Part shown: positions 10,438 through 24,418 of the stretch, one piece after another
Layout: every line of letters starts with the position of its first letter
How positions within the stretch are numbered: position 1 is the stretch's first letter
Assembly: GCA_905250125.1 (NCBI GenBank)
Contig: CAJNOL010000102.1
Span: 124,001 to 188,000, forward strand
Direction: 5' to 3'
DNA length: 64,000 bases
Source: Rotaria sordida
Lineage: Eukaryota > Rotifera > Eurotatoria > Philodinida > Philodinidae
Position numbers and translations under genes: made by a program
The notes under the pieces: generated by a model
The model's database searches: none
What the model was told of the DNA's origin: nothing
What the model saw: only the letters and a program-made list of their open reading frames with translations

Positions 10438-12373
10438 TTATTTCAGTTATAGTAACGAGCAATTTTTTTGTAGTAAGAATATCTAAACGATATAAGAGGA
10501 AAAACTACATATACGCAAGTACAAAAATCTATGAGATAATCAAACAGTAAGTTCGTTTTCTTTTATTGCTTTCAAGTGATGAATATGCGAAGATGCTCTT
10601 GTCTGAACTACTTTTTTTTCTTCTTATCTATCTTCTCGTATTGTTTTTTATTCCATTATATATATATTTTTTCCATTATATATAATCTTTTAACTCAATG
10701 AGAAAGATGGAGAAAAAAAAGTTTAGTAGCCACCATACAGAGCAAATAATCAGCATGCCTTTAGCTTTTCTCGTATGCTTTTACTCTCCATCTCATGCTG
10801 TTGTGTCATTTATAAAACCAAAAATCGCTTTTTCTCTAACATGTCATTATTACTTATAATCACTCATGAAAAATGATCAACAGTTCGTATATGAACAAAA
10901 AAAAAAAGGCATAAAAAACAACTTGATACTTGTTGTTGTTTTATTATAAAAAAAAAAAAGAGTATCATCAGTCATTCGAGGATCAGTGAATATTTTTGTA
11001 TAAAATATATGCACCACACAAATTTTCTATGAGTAATATTCAATTTCCGCTTATTACTATATAAAGGAAATAATGCTATTTCTATATATCGCCGAAAACC
11101 TAATTCTTTTTTTTAGTATTAACAAAGGAAAGAAAAAGTAAGAAAGAGTTTCTCTCTCTCTCTCTTGTGTTCAATTTTTTGTGGAATACGATCTAAAAGA
11201 AGTGCTGAAATATAGGAATAAAACTTTGAACTCTTCTCACAGACATCTTAGCAAGACTTGCTCTCCTTCGCGTGATAGACTTTGATGATATACGATTACA
11301 AGCCGTATATCAATAACTTTTTGTTATAATATATGAACTATTTCCTTATTGCATTTCTTGAAGATTAAGTAAAAAGATGATGAAGAAATGTGTTCCAAAA
11401 TAATGGGTATGGTAGAAGAAATTGTCAGCTTTTAATAGACTATTTTCTCAAATGAAGCTAACTAAGGAAATTTTGTTCTAATATTAAAACGTAGATAATT
11501 TTGCATAGATTTTATTGGTATATTCCTTTCAAAATGAGACATTACTGATTAGAGATTTTTGATGAGTTAATTTTAATTTAAAAACTTCTTTTTGGTAGTA
11601 AGAGATGTAAAATTTTTCGGTCTATATAATAATGCATTGATTTTTATACACTTAGCTATTTCTGCGCTAAAAAAACCATCCTCAGTTAACGGAATCGTAT
11701 ATTTCGTTGTCAATTTTCTTAAAAGTTGGAGTTTTAAAAAATATTCTTTTAATATCAATCGATGCAGAATTTCAAGCTCTACAAAAATGTTCTTCACCAT
11801 AAGGACTGAATTGCTTTCGTTACCTAATGATGAGGCTAAGATCTTTCCCTTGACAAAAAAAGGTTCCACAAATGAGCAACTAGTCATTGTTTTTGCAATG
11901 ATGATATTTATCATAAAATTTGATATTCTGTATCTCAAAAACAAATACGTATCTATGCTTTTTTTTGTACTGGATTTGAATAGCATATATAAAATTACTC
12001 AACAAAGAAAAACGACATCTTATACCAGTAAAATGCTTAGTAAATAATGTTTTTTTGTAGTATTCGGCATCCTTGGCGCTACAAGAAAAGAACAAATGCT
12101 CATTTTAAAAAGAACTTATAAATAAACCCTACGCAAAATTCTTTATCTATTAACATCAAAACAAAACTCTCGGATCGAACCTATCAAAAAAAAAACTGCC
12201 AATTTCTTTTGACACACCTGTTAGATAGAATAAAAAAATTTTCCTATGATTATTAACAGCAATAACATCATATTTCATATTTTAAACCCATAGAGATTTT
12301 TCTAGCAACCTTTCATATCTTATTTCCCAAATGTTTTTTTTTTCTTAACACAATCAATCATAAATATTTTTAT
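10438..12373. other. intergenic, no supported gene
   Basis: AT-rich DNA. Overlapping open frames on both strands at 11573-12047 are the only long ORFs, and neither shows a recognisable domain. They are treated as chance or relic sequence. Confidence 0.5.
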
Positions 12374-15300
12374 TCAATTTTTTTTTTGTTTAACATAAGT
12401 TATAATATCTTTTTTGGTCAAAAGACCAACTAAATGTCCTTTATCATTTGTTATTAATATAGTTTGTGCACCAAGTTTTCTACATAAATCAATAATTGTT
12501 GTTGTTGGTGTATCTAATGTTATTGTTGTTGGTGAACGATTTAATAAACGATAAAGATGTATTAAATTTGATTGTTGATGTTGTTGTATTGTACGTGAAA
12601 ATGATATTAATAGATTTGTATTTGATTCACCATTTGTTAATATTCGTTGTTGTATAATTAATTGAAGATCACGACGTAAAACAAAACCAATAATTGATGC
12701 TTCTTCTTGACTAGCAATAACAGGATAACCATTATATTTATATGTACGTACAATTGTCATTAATTCATTTAATGTTAAACCATCGCGTGGTAACATAATT
12801 AATTCAGTTTTTTCTTGTTTAGATTCAAGTACATTGACAGCTGTTGCTTGATCAATAAATTCTGCTTTAACATCAAGATATGGATAATTATTTAATTTAA
12901 TATGTGCATCATATATGCCTTCACCAACTAAAGCATCACCAACAAGTTTTGATACTAATGCTGTACACATTAATGGAACTGAATATGAAAGACCACCTGT
13001 TAATTCAACCATAATAACAACAAGTGATACTGTCATTCGTGTAACACCACCAAGAAAAGCACATGCACCAACAACAGCATAAAAACCAGGTGCAACACAT
13101 TGTTCATCTGCTGTACTACATTCAATAGTAAATAAGAAAAAATTTGGCCAATAATAGACGCATGCTTCAAATAGAATACCAATAATTCGACCTGTTATAG
13201 CACCAAGTGTCATTGAAGGAATAAATAGACCACTATATAGAAAATATTAAATAAGAATTTTGAATTATTCTTTAAAATAATTTAATACTAACCAAGGAAC
13301 TTTAATACCAAATGTAAAAATAAATAGAATTGTTTGAGTAACTAATGCTGAAGAAAGCAAACCAACAGACATCCAAACACCTCTAAATAATTAAAGATAA
13401 TATATACAGTATATATATTTAACATAATTAATTCTTATTTAAATTTAAAATCATGAATTTTAAAAAAATATCTAAGATAATACTCTTTTATTGTTTAACC
13501 TTTGTTGAATCATTTTTGATTCATTCATGGAAATATTCTATTTAAAGTAATAAAGCAATGAATTGAGAGAGTTTACCGAATGTTGTGTAGAGTCTTCAAG
13601 AAGTTTTGAGTTCGAAAAAAAGAAATCAAACTTCTTTTCATCATTCCTTGACTAAGGTATATGAGTTGGAAAAATCTGTTTTTTTTTATTTAATTACAAG
13701 GATTGATTATTCTGATGTTTATAAGATTGATAAATATCCATCTATGAGTATAATCTATTTGTAGAGTGATTTTTAACAAATTCTTGATTACAGATGTGAA
13801 GGCAGTTTTTTTCATGAAAAATGGTTTTTCTAGAGTTATTTTCTTTTTAATATAAACTTACAGCTTCTGTTATGACCTTCCTTCTGGATGAGATCCTTAA
13901 AAATAGAAATGTGTGATTTCGAATTAAAATCAGAACTAACGATTACAGCACGATCCTAGAAACGAAAGATCTGATTTTCAAACCAAATACAACCACTTGT
14001 GCAAGTGTCTAACTAAATATTATCCCTCTAAAATGGCTCATTTTTCATATTTTTTTTAGCCTATTCTGCATCTTCACCGCAGGCTTATCGATATTTTTCT
14101 AGGGGTGAGAGAGGCTAAAAATTTAGCAGAAAGCCTGAAAACTTCGGCGGAAAGTGCTTTCAACAGGTGACCTATTATTAAGCCGTTTCTTCCTCTGCTA
14201 AAGAAAGGCAAATGATTTTTCAAAATCCAATTTCTGTCCAAAATTATCACAAAGCTATACATCGTGAAATGAATTTCATCTAAATTTAATTATATCTGTG
14301 TCATAATTAGCGCTTGTAGAAGTTATTCTCAAGGCTAAATCAACATTAACTCTATTGGATAAGTGCAAGAGGATAACAGATTAATCAATATGTAGTATAT
14401 TGACTTTATAAAAAAATAAATTTACGTTAATGGTTTTGCAGCCTCATTTTTTTCATAAGCTGATGTACTATTTCGTTGATAATCACATAATAAACTTTCA
14501 TCATCGAGTTCACATGATGTCATAAGACGACGAATTAATGTCGACATTGGCATACGTGTATATGGATTTGGATATGAAATTAATAATGTAACTAAAGCAA
14601 CAAGAATTACTTCAATAACCGGATAACGTCCTAAACGTGTTGTTTTTCTTATTTTACACCAAGCAATATTCGATTTAATAAATAAAGCACCAAATAAACC
14701 ACCAAGTATACCAAGTAAAAGAAATGGTATCATTTCAAAATAAAACCAACGATAGTTATTTCCAACATAAAATAAACCACGATGTTGATTTTCAAATGGA
14801 GATAAAAGTTTAACCATTAAAGAAGCCACCATTGCACAAAAAAATGAACGCCATAAAGTTTTTAATGGAAAATAATACGATACTTCTTCTAAACTAAATA
14901 AAACTCCACCTAGGAAAAAAAAGATATAGATAATTGACAAAGAAAGAAAATTTCTGTTTTTTATTTTATTTAAGAAGATAACTCTACCAATTGGTGCACC
15001 AAATGCCACTGAAACACCGGCAGCTGCAGCTGCTGAAAGAATTTCTCGTTTTTTTGCTTCATTTTGACCATATTTTGGAAACAGTCGAGCAAAAATATTT
15101 CCACAACAAGAACTACAATGAACGAATGGACCCTAAAAATAAAATCTAATGTAGTTTATAAAAGGAAAAAGAAACACTATTCTACTCATATCAGATTAAC
15201 AAAATTTATTAACTTTATCATTATAATTAAATCTATATTCTATGAAATAAAATGATTGAAATTGTTGATAAATACCTCTTTTCCAAGTAATAAATTCGCA

Positions 15301-16450
15301 CTAGTACCTAATATCATGCCAATACTTTTAATTAAAAGTGTCCATGCACCAAAATATCCACGAATAATAAAACCAGACAGGATAGTTTTTACTTCTGGTA
15401 CACCACTACCACATGCATATGGAGCAAATGTTTTAACAAGTATAGCACATACTGTTGCAAAAGTACAACCTAAAAATCAATATTTCTATTTAAAAAAGAA
15501 AAGTAAATAAAACAAACCAATTTATATCTACCGAAAACTACATATGCAACATAATTTACAGCATATTCTGCTACAGTATTGCTAGTAACATGGAAAAGAC
15601 TTGACCATTGATGCCAATTTGCACAATGAACATGTTGATATTGATCATAAGTTTGATTTGATGCTGTCCACTAAATAATATGTATTGATCTATAACAGAA
15701 AAAAAGATTTCAATGGGATATACATACACAACAGTGTTCTTGTGATAGATAAAAAGCTGGTAGACAAATTCCAACTTTTATATTTGTTAACCATACGGCA
15801 CCGATATCAACCATAGCTGCAATAATGCCAATATTAATAGCAATTAGAAGTACACAAAGCCTAGAGATTTTAAACGATAATATAATAAGAAATAATTGTC
15901 AATAGAAATTACAAACCATCCAGAAAGAGCATCATGAAAAGCAACGAAACGTTTCCATAACGAATCTTTTCGTTGTTCAGTTATAATTTGATGTCTTAAT
16001 CGATCTCGTGCTTGATCACTTAACCAATCGATTGTTGACCAATCAGCATAATGACTTCCTGGAGATGTGACCATAGTACCCTTTATAAACAATTGATTTA
16101 TATATATATATATGATCTTATTCAATAAAGATTTAACTTACAGATGGTGTATGAAAAAAATCAATTGTTCCTTTTGATTTATCTGCTAAAGATGAAGTAT
16201 CTGTGCTAGAATTAACTGCAATCTCAACTAATGATTCATCAATAGTATTTTGTTGTTGTCTTGGAGGGTGTTCTGTTATTCGTCTTAATCTTAATAAATC
16301 ACCAAGTGATTCAAAACCAGGATTTGTTATTGAAGTCAAACGATTTGTTGAAGGCGAAGATGATCGTTGTGTTTTTAGTTTTACAGACGAAAATACTCGG
16401 TTGAACCAATTTGTTTCTTTATTTGTTTCTATTGATTTACTTGCAGCCAT
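12374..16450 (-). CDS. CLCN3/4/5-like: CLC-3/4/5-type endosomal Cl-/H+ exchanger
   Basis: Nine exons on the minus strand: 16142-16450, 15917-16080, 15728-15860, 15532-15670, 15276-15469, 14988-15132, 14426-14909, 13293-13382 and 12374-13232, giving 838 residues. The protein matches the intracellular CLC branch along its length: [15 protein letters not shown], then [19 protein letters not shown] (Ser of the chloride filter), GKEGPFVH with the gating Glu, [28 protein letters not shown] with the proton-pathway Glu, and FGIKVPCGLFIPSM. Two cytoplasmic CBS domains follow, around [20 protein letters not shown] and [21 protein letters not shown]. Both glutamates are present, so antiport is expected rather than channel conduction. 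The start at 16450 (MAASKS) is preferred, but an upstream in-frame ATG at 16513 exists. Intron 14910-14987 is 78 nt with no stop, so its retention would keep the frame. Intron 13383-14425 is the longest. Confidence 0.95.
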
Positions 16451-17126
16451 TATTCTTTTATTGATAATAATGACTTGTTTTTGTTTTTTTGAAATTGTTT
16501 TGATAATATGCAAACCTTTTTGTTGTTCTTTGTTGATGTCGTCGTACTTACATGTTTTCTAACTATTCTGTAGTCATTATCGTTTTCATTTTCTCTTATT
16601 TAGTGAATATATGTAAAATAAAAAGTAAATGTAGAGAAGAAAAAAATGAAAGAAGAGAAGCAAATAGATAAAAACAAAAAAAAGATGATGTTGAATAGTG
16701 AAGAGGTGCAATCTCGTCTATAAACTTTTACGTAAGAAGATACGACAAATAGAGTTGAGTGTATATACAAGATAAATATAAATTTAATGATAACTTTATA
16801 GCACATAATCATAAGATCTACATTTGTTTTTAATTTTAAATGAAATATTTTTTGAATACATTATTTAATTTGTATGAATTTCAATAGATAATTATACGGA
16901 ATTAATAGTAAATACAATGATATATTGTTAAATTAATTAATAAAATTTTTGTTTATATTTGATTATTTATATTCTTGAAATATTTTTCGTATTTGTATTT
17001 TTATATTTCACATGTTTATTTTTTGTGATTCATCATTAATTTATTTTATTTTTAATATGATAAGTCAACATGTTCGATTGTAGTTAACTAATAAAAAGAA
17101 TGTCAATAAACTGAAATTTACTTTTA

Positions 17127-17342
17127 TCACCGTGTTCGGAAAGTTCGTGCAACTCGTTTACTATGAAATCTTAGGTTAAAAAGTACAGCATTTATTCAAT
17201 GTAATGACCATCGCTAACAGCCAAACATAACTCGTTAGCAACGTAGAGCCGCTAGCGAAGGTCATTACATTGAACAAATGCTGTACTTGTTAACATAAGA
17301 TTTCATAGTCAATGAGGTGTACGAACTTTCCGGACACGGTGA
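17127..17342. mobile_element. palindromic MITE with TA target duplication
   Basis: 216 bp. The ends are tcaccgtgttcggaaagttc at left and its near-exact reverse complement at right (gaactttccggacacggtga). TA dinucleotides flank both sides at 17125-17126 and 17343-17344. The two halves pair over roughly 80 bases each, with a central unpaired region near 17210-17255. Size, palindromy and TA duplication fit a Tc1/mariner-derived non-autonomous element. No transposase is encoded. Confidence 0.85.
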
Positions 17343-18979
17343 TATATCAGTGAATTATTTTAAATTTAAATTACTTTTCCGAAATTAGACAACTAAATAT
17401 AAGAATATGTAGATTCTGTTAAGATCATAGAAATCTTGTCATTTTCTTTATTGTAAAATTTCATCGAAGATTTTCTATAATGATTCAAACGAATATTTAA
17501 GAAGATAGTTTATAGTAAATCCTTACGCTAGTGTTATACGTTTAAATGCTAATATCTGAGAGGAACTGACAGAATAGAAATGTGCTCGTTTCTCGAGAAT
17601 TAGAATTATGTTCATACTTTCCCTCCTACAGCTTTATGTTTATATAAAATTTAGTGCGTATGATCAACACATGTACTAAACCAATTATAAGAAGGAGTCA
17701 TCATAGTTGATGTTCTTGTTGGCGGATTTATCGGATTTATCAACTCGATCTGATACGGGACTTCAATTTGTTTGATTGTAAGTTCTATCAAAAAACAATT
17801 TTCTAAAAATTCAGTTCTATTATTCTACTGTTATTGAGAAAAGCAAGTTCTTAGTACATCAAGTTTTCTCTTAAAAACATTTATCGATTAAGGTGATTGA
17901 ATATAATCGCCAATATAGTATGTGAACAAATTATGCACCTTATTGTTGACTTTAATTTGAAATAATCTGAAATTCTTATTATCTCGTACGATAACAATAC
18001 TTTTAAAAATCACGTGAAAACGTCAACTTTTCAATCGGAAATTTTATTCATAACAACATATCATCAGAACGATGCTGATGTTAAAGCTTAAGGAATTCTC
18101 AGAAAAGTCAATTTTGGTCAAATTTATCGGTTTTGTGATATATAGCTTGTTAGATAGAACAAAGTGTCTAATCTCGAATGCACTATAGTTTATTGACTTT
18201 ATCATGAGTTTTAAGGATATTGTATAGGCTTTTCTGGACCCTCATACTGAAGAAAATAACGTTTTTTTTCTAAAAACTTTGATTGCTAAAGTTTTTCAAG
18301 CTTTTCTATCGTCTTTTGTCAATGGTGAACATGACTAGCATGTATCGTCGCTAAGTATGATAAGCCAATACAACAATCGAACATGTAAAGCCACAAAATG
18401 GAATGAAAGTGTGGATGTCGATGAACTGAAGACCCACACACTTTTATATCAGTTTATGAAGGAAAAAGTGTTGAAACTTATTTTGGGTTTTACTCACAAT
18501 AGGTTTTTTGATTTTGACCTTTCTAGACGTCTTAGATTTCTTCACCACTTTTACACGCTAGAAAGCTGAGCTTGGTATCAAAATGAAAACAAAAATCAGT
18601 CCTACAACCTAACAGAACCGGATTTTTCGATTTTTCCACTAATGTTTACTAAAAACTATCTGTTTTGGATCTACACTTCTCGGTTTTTCCGTACTTTGTC
18701 AGTAGAACTTTCGAGAAACATAGACCAGAAAAAAATCGCACTCCCGCTAAGTTGTAGCACCATGCTTTGGCTATATTTTAAAATCACCTTGAACTTTTTG
18801 ACATTTGAAATAGCGGAAAATTTGAGTCACACGGATACGTATAGTTTGATCTATAATTTTAAGCTAATTTTTCGTATACTCAATGTATCGAGCTGAAATT
18901 TTTACTATGAGGTGCCTTGTTTGAGATACATCTCCACTGGAAACTTCATCAAGATCGGATGCTCGAAAAAAAATTGTCT

Positions 18980-19170
18980 TTTTTTTTTTGAGGGGCCTCA
19001 TAAGGATCTCACCTCCAAAAATCAATCTCGAGTTAAATATATTCAAACCGCATGAAATTTTCACAGTATGCTAGGGCTATAGTGGAGAAGCTATGATAAA
19101 ATTTTCAGCTCTTTATCATGACGTTTTGAAGAGATATTCAACAAACAAGGCTCGAAACTAGCTCATTGGA
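18980..19170. repeat. diverged copy of the TTAA-flanked repeat family
   Basis: Read on the plus strand, this stretch resembles the reverse complement of about 40760-40926. It shares a near-common start (aggggcct versus aaggcccccc), 'aaaaatc' plus 'atctc', 'gggct', the block gataaaattttcagctc and 'agagatat' in the same order. The match is imperfect and interrupted, so this is an old copy or fragment. A partial inverted match of its distal end lies near 18870-18900. Confidence 0.45.
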
Positions 19171-21862
19171 CAATCGAAAATTCACTATGGACCTTCATCC
19201 TATAGACTTAATTTGTTTTCTTTTGTTTGAAAGTGAATTTCAAGATGCAGGACTTGAAAAAGCCCTTCTTTTTAATTCTGACTTTTAAGCATTGAACAAT
19301 TCAACGTCTCGGAAATCTCTCAAAAAATGACGATCTAATTATAAAAGCACTCTTTTATATAATAGTAATAAAGTTTAATTCAAAAAAGGGACTTTATCAT
19401 ACCTTACATCTTGACATACTCTTTCAGACAGAAAAAACCTATTGACTACAATGAAACTCTTTCGAGACTTCTGGGATATGTAATCAAAAAACCACAAGCA
19501 GAGAAAAAAAAGAAAAAAAAAGATTTTCTACTTTATTTAAAAATAGCATGTTTTTTAAACAAAAAATGACTAAAATTTTTAGAAAAAAACCAGGTATCAA
19601 ATAAAAAAAACCCATATCGTTTATGAAAGATCAGACCTCGAGTTATCTTCCCATGCATTTATCTTAATTTTAATAATTCTGACGAAAATTGACTTTCCAT
19701 GAAGAGGGGCTTAAATCGAAAGGAAGTTTAAAAACTCTAAAAGTACTTGATGTAAGTAGATGAAGTTAACATTTATTTTATTGAATTTCCATTAATAGCG
19801 AATATATATCTTCATACTTTATTGCAATTAGCTTCGTTTATTTTCCTTGTATTTCACATTTGCCATTATTGTTGAAACATTGTTCCAATTAAATTATGTG
19901 TTTTTTTGCTGGATTATAAATGTTCCATCACAGTAAAATTTTTGTCAAAGAAATTCTTATTATTCCACAATCCTTTGATCCGATATATAAATCAATTAAT
20001 GCTTATCATGAGCTCTTTATAATCTTATTATCAGAAGACTTTTTTTTTCTTTTTATAATTAGTATTATTTCCTTTGAGTAGAGTAATTTCATCAAGTTGT
20101 CGAGTGAATTAATTAATTCACATGACATAAACATGAACTAGATAGAAGATTATCACGTAAGATCTTCAAAGCAAGAATTCGAATTTTTCTTGAGTTTTTT
20201 AAGTTTCAATTCATAAAAATAAAACTTATAACTACTGTTAAAAAAGTGTCGCTTTAGAATTCAATCTAAAAAAAAACGGAAGTCTTTTTCAATTTCAGAA
20301 AACATTGCATGTGATTTTTCTTTTATGTCTTCAATTCATATTATTATTCTAGATTTTGAATATTTAGTCTCCTCTAATGATGCTGTATGGACACTTATTT
20401 ATTTTTTAAACAAAGAAATTCAATAGTATTAAATCTAATGAACATAATAATTATTAAATTCTCTCGACTCTCTTAGTTTATTGTCTTCTCGATGTACAAT
20501 CAACGAACTTCTTTCAACAAACTTCTCAATGGCGTTCACTTTCAAAAAGATATCAAATAACTGTTGACAAAAGTAACAATATATTATTTAAAAGAAAAAA
20601 CTTATCGGCGTCAAAAGAAATCATTTTTAGCATTATCTGCGTGGTGAAGTTTCTACGAAATAGAAGTTCTCCACTATTAATACGAAAAAAAAATAAGCGT
20701 TCATTTTGTTATAATATCATGAAAATATAACGTTTTTTCTTTTGTTTTGATCGATATTCTCTAAAGCACAATGTAAATGATTCGACATTTATTTCGTAGT
20801 GTTCAATTTTTCTTTTGTTTGCTATCATGTATCAACTATTGTGATATGATAATATTGATAAATAAGTAGGATCAAATTTTCTTTGTATCATAGCATGATA
20901 CTTTATCCTTTCAAAATGTCGTTGACTCTATATGGATTAACACTCAATGAAAATAACAACTAATAGCATTGTCATAGGATTATTCTAATGCGAATTCTAA
21001 CATAAGATACACTCATGCTTGAATAGAAATGCTTTTACACGAAGCACAAAAAAGGTTGTTTTAATTGTAATATTCCTGTTTTTATTCTATTAAAATATTC
21101 TATAATCATATTTATATAACTGAAATTATATAATACGTTGTAATTCGATTTTTCTTATGTTTTAATGAACGTTTGTCAATTAATTAAGAGTCGAAGAATG
21201 TAGAAATCCTTATGTAGTTGTTTCTAATAGAAATTTAATAATTTTATATATCACGTTTCAAGAAATAATATTTGACAATCGTGATCACAATTTAAAAATT
21301 ATACTTGAAATATGAAACGTTCTTGTCACGTACAACAATGTAATTACGAGTGTTTTTTTCTATAAATGATAGTAATTTTCTTTTGATTTATAGAGAATAG
21401 AATTGGACAAAATGAATACCTGAGAATACTCAGCATTGATTTGTTTTTGTTTGTCCTTTATAAAGCTACGATATTATTATTAATGCCTGTGGCATCATCC
21501 ATTGAGTAAAATATCCATGGTGTTTAATTAAATTTTGTTATAAGAGAAAGTGGACTAGAATAATATGAGTTCATCTTAGTGAACAAATAGGAAACAGGAA
21601 AACAAACTGAAACGATTTTTTTTTATCAAACATATCAACTATCATCATTTATTATAAATCATCATAATAGCTGAAAAGCTTCCTCTTTTTCTTTTACAAA
21701 AGTACTGAAAGTACTTTAAGTTGTATCAGAATCGAAAATTGAATCGTTATGCATGAACCATACTAATGTAGATCAAATGATTAGTATACTTTTCGTCGAC
21801 AAAGGCATGGCCAAAGGTATCAGTAATATTTTGAGATGATACTTGCAGTATATATATATATA

Positions 21863-22795
21863 CAGCTTGATTCCGTTATTTTTGATAGTTTTGTATAGTT
21901 TACTGTATTTATGCAAAACACCGAAGGATCTTTATTTTGGTATAGTCGGATAGTGTATCAGTGACTCTATCGAGTTATATAGTTTTCATTTCATTTATTT
22001 TGCATCTTGTTCAAAAATTTGATGAAGTTCGAGAAGCGCTGAAACGAAACTTTTGCACAGTTATATTTTAGCAGCAGTAAGTTCAATAATAACGAAAGTT
22101 GATGTGAATGGAAGAGATTCATCACAATTTCTCGTACAAAAAAAAATCAAACAGAAGTGATTCGAAATTGAGGAGAAAAGGGATGCTTGGTGGTAAATTT
22201 TCGCCCATTTTTCTGCCAGTGAAAAACCAAGTTTGTGTGATTTTTCGCAAAAACTCACTTGTAAGACTCAACGTAAGTCTAATCAAAACTGTAAAAACGA
22301 TAGAGACATCAACGCTCTATTCAGCAACATGTTGAAGAAAAGAAGAGTAGATGTTTAAAAAACAAAAACTTCTCTAAAAAAACAGCCGAAAACCATATAT
22401 GAAAAAAGTTCACGAAAAAGCTTCTGAAAACTTCACTAATTTTATAGTAGAAATATAAAATAAGTCTATCCAAAAAATATATAGTTTGATAGAGAAAAAG
22501 AACGGTTTATTGTTCTATATAAGAATAAACAGTTTCAATACCCCAGTAGATAATAACCATCGAGAAAATTATTTTAGAAATGATCTGAAAATTGCTGGCT
22601 AAAAAAAAATGGTTTTGACTGCTTTTTAAGATTTATCAAATTTTTGGGCCAGATCCAATGGAAATAAAATGAAAACTATATGGTTCGATAGAGTAATCGG
22701 TGATCTATCCAACTGTATCAAAATAAGGAACTTACGAGTTTCTACATGAATACAGCAAACTGAGCAAAACTATCAAAAATAACGTAATCAAGCTG
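21863..22795. mobile_element. 933-bp element with very long terminal inverted repeats, TA-flanked
   Basis: The left end cagcttgattccgttatttt and the right end (reverse complement cagcttgattacgttatttt) begin inverted arms. The arms remain alignable for about 170 bases: 21863 to about 22035 against about 22622 to 22795. Shared blocks include ttttgatagttttg, actctatcga and catatagttttcattt. The sequence immediately outside is TATATA on both sides, compatible with a TA duplication. The interior holds only short ORFs. It is a non-autonomous DNA transposon or a decayed one. Confidence 0.75.
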
Positions 22796-23551
22796 TATAT
22801 ATGATAAATATTCATAAAGAGTGAAAGTAAGAAATAACCACTCAAATGATACTCACAAACATAGATGATTGGAAGGCATTCGGTGATCTTCATTTTTGAT
22901 GAACTTCATATCGATAATCTCTATTCCAGCGATGAGATACATAACTGATCAAACATTTTATTTTCCACTCGTTAATTTCCATACATTAAAAATTTTACAA
23001 AATTCTTATTCAGTTCATTTTCTTGTCTACTGTTTTACAAATTATCTCTACAGATTTATTTATCTCATTGATAACCTTCAATAGATAAGTCTAATATCAC
23101 ACAAATATAATATTTTTATTTTTAGTTTGTCTACAGATGTCTACTGGACATTCAATATGACACGTACATGTTGCTTTTTTTTCTCGAAGACATAGTAAAC
23201 CTGAAGATTGAAAAAAGAATAAAGAAGAAATGTGTTATTTCAGAAGTGAAAGATAAAAGAAGAAATTTTAAAAAAAGCAAGAAAGACGACAAAAAAAAAC
23301 AAAAGAAAGAGAGTCAGACGATATAGAATGTTTTCCTAAAGAAAATGAAGTGAAATAAGCTCTACATAACCATACATATACAAATAGACAGGACAAAAAC
23401 AAAGCGAGCAATCGAACACAAAAACTCTATATAAAATCCAATTGATATATAAAGTTAAGATAAAGATAATTCAAAAAAAAATACATAGAGTTTTTTTTGC
23501 TATATGTTTGTGTATGTAGATAATGTCTTTTTGATGATCATTTGAAATTTT

Positions 23552-24418
23552 TTAAACATTAGGTGCCAATAATTGTCGAAGGATATCATCTTTAAGACAA
23601 CCTTCAACAAATTCATCTCGTGAGATAGATTTATCGTCATTTAAATCTAATTTTTCCATGATTATTTTCACACGATTTTCTGGTGAATTCTCTCCTTTAC
23701 GATGCTCTTCACCTAACAACAAATAACAAAAAAAAAAAAGAAATAACAAATAACATATTAATCATAAAACAAACCTAAAAGATCATAAATAGCCGTAATC
23801 ACTTTGGTCATTTCTTTCTTGTCAATCTAAATAAAGATAAATAACGTGATATGTCACTAATTATTCGACTTCATAAATTATAAAACAATGAAGATTAATA
23901 ATAGAATTGAATATCTATTCTACATATTTCTCTTTCTTAACTAACAAAATCACAAAAATTCGATAACGAAAGAAAACAATAACTTATGTAACAACATATG
24001 TTTTATCTCTTTTTTTTTTATTTGATTTCTCTCATTTTTCTTTTTTCGTTATTCTTACTTTTCCATCTCCATTAATATCATAAATATCAAAAGCAAGAGA
24101 TAATTTATCGCGTATATCTCCATTAGCATTAATATTAACAGCAAGTAAAAATTCAACAAAATCAATATAACCACTACGATCTAGATCAAATGTACGAAAT
24201 ACTTGATAACTATATTTTTCAGCTTCAGCTTCTGTATAAAATTTTTTATAAACATCTACAAATTGTGTTGATGTAAGTTTTCCATTTGGACAATCCCGTA
24301 AAAATGATGCATGCCATTCACGAATTTGTTCTGGTGTATATTTTGTATTTTTTGTAAGACGTTCAATAGTTTCATCGTCTAATTCACTAGTATAGTTTTT
24401 ACTTTCTTGATGACCCAT
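23552..24418 (-). CDS. neuronal calcium sensor protein (NCS/hippocalcin family)
   Basis: Three exons (24059-24418, 23775-23826, 23552-23712) give 190 residues, the usual length of NCS-1. MG at the N-terminus is an N-myristoylation signal. EF-hand 1 is degenerate with the family CPNG (DCPNGK at 42-47). EF2 is D78-x-D80-x-S82-x-Y-x-D86-x-x-E89. EF3 is D114, N116, D118, E125, and EF4 is D160, N162, D164, S166, E171, with Lys where Gly is usual. Such proteins bind calcium and switch membrane association in neurons and secretory cells. The first 120 codons lie in one exon, although the neighbouring paralogue splits the same region over five exons. Assignment within the family (NCS-1, hippocalcin, neurocalcin) is not secure. 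Confidence 0.92.

Larger units (their letters stand above)
16451..23551. other. 7-kb gene-poor region rich in repeats
   Basis: No gene could be supported on either strand; ORFs are short and lack domains. The stretch contains a mariner-type MITE (17127-17342), a diverged copy of the repeat also found in the FGFR-like intron (about 18980-19170) and a 933-bp long-TIR element (21863-22795). The rest is AT-rich DNA in which I see nothing. Confidence 0.6.

Noticed and set aside
11573..12047. Open frames of 137 and 151 codons on opposite strands
   Set aside because: They overlap almost exactly and have no recognisable domain, no splice context and poor codon character. They are probably chance or a relic, though an unknown decayed element cannot be excluded.
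22061..22335. Open frames inside the 21.9-22.8 kb element
   Set aside because: Short, overlapping on both strands and without transposase motifs.
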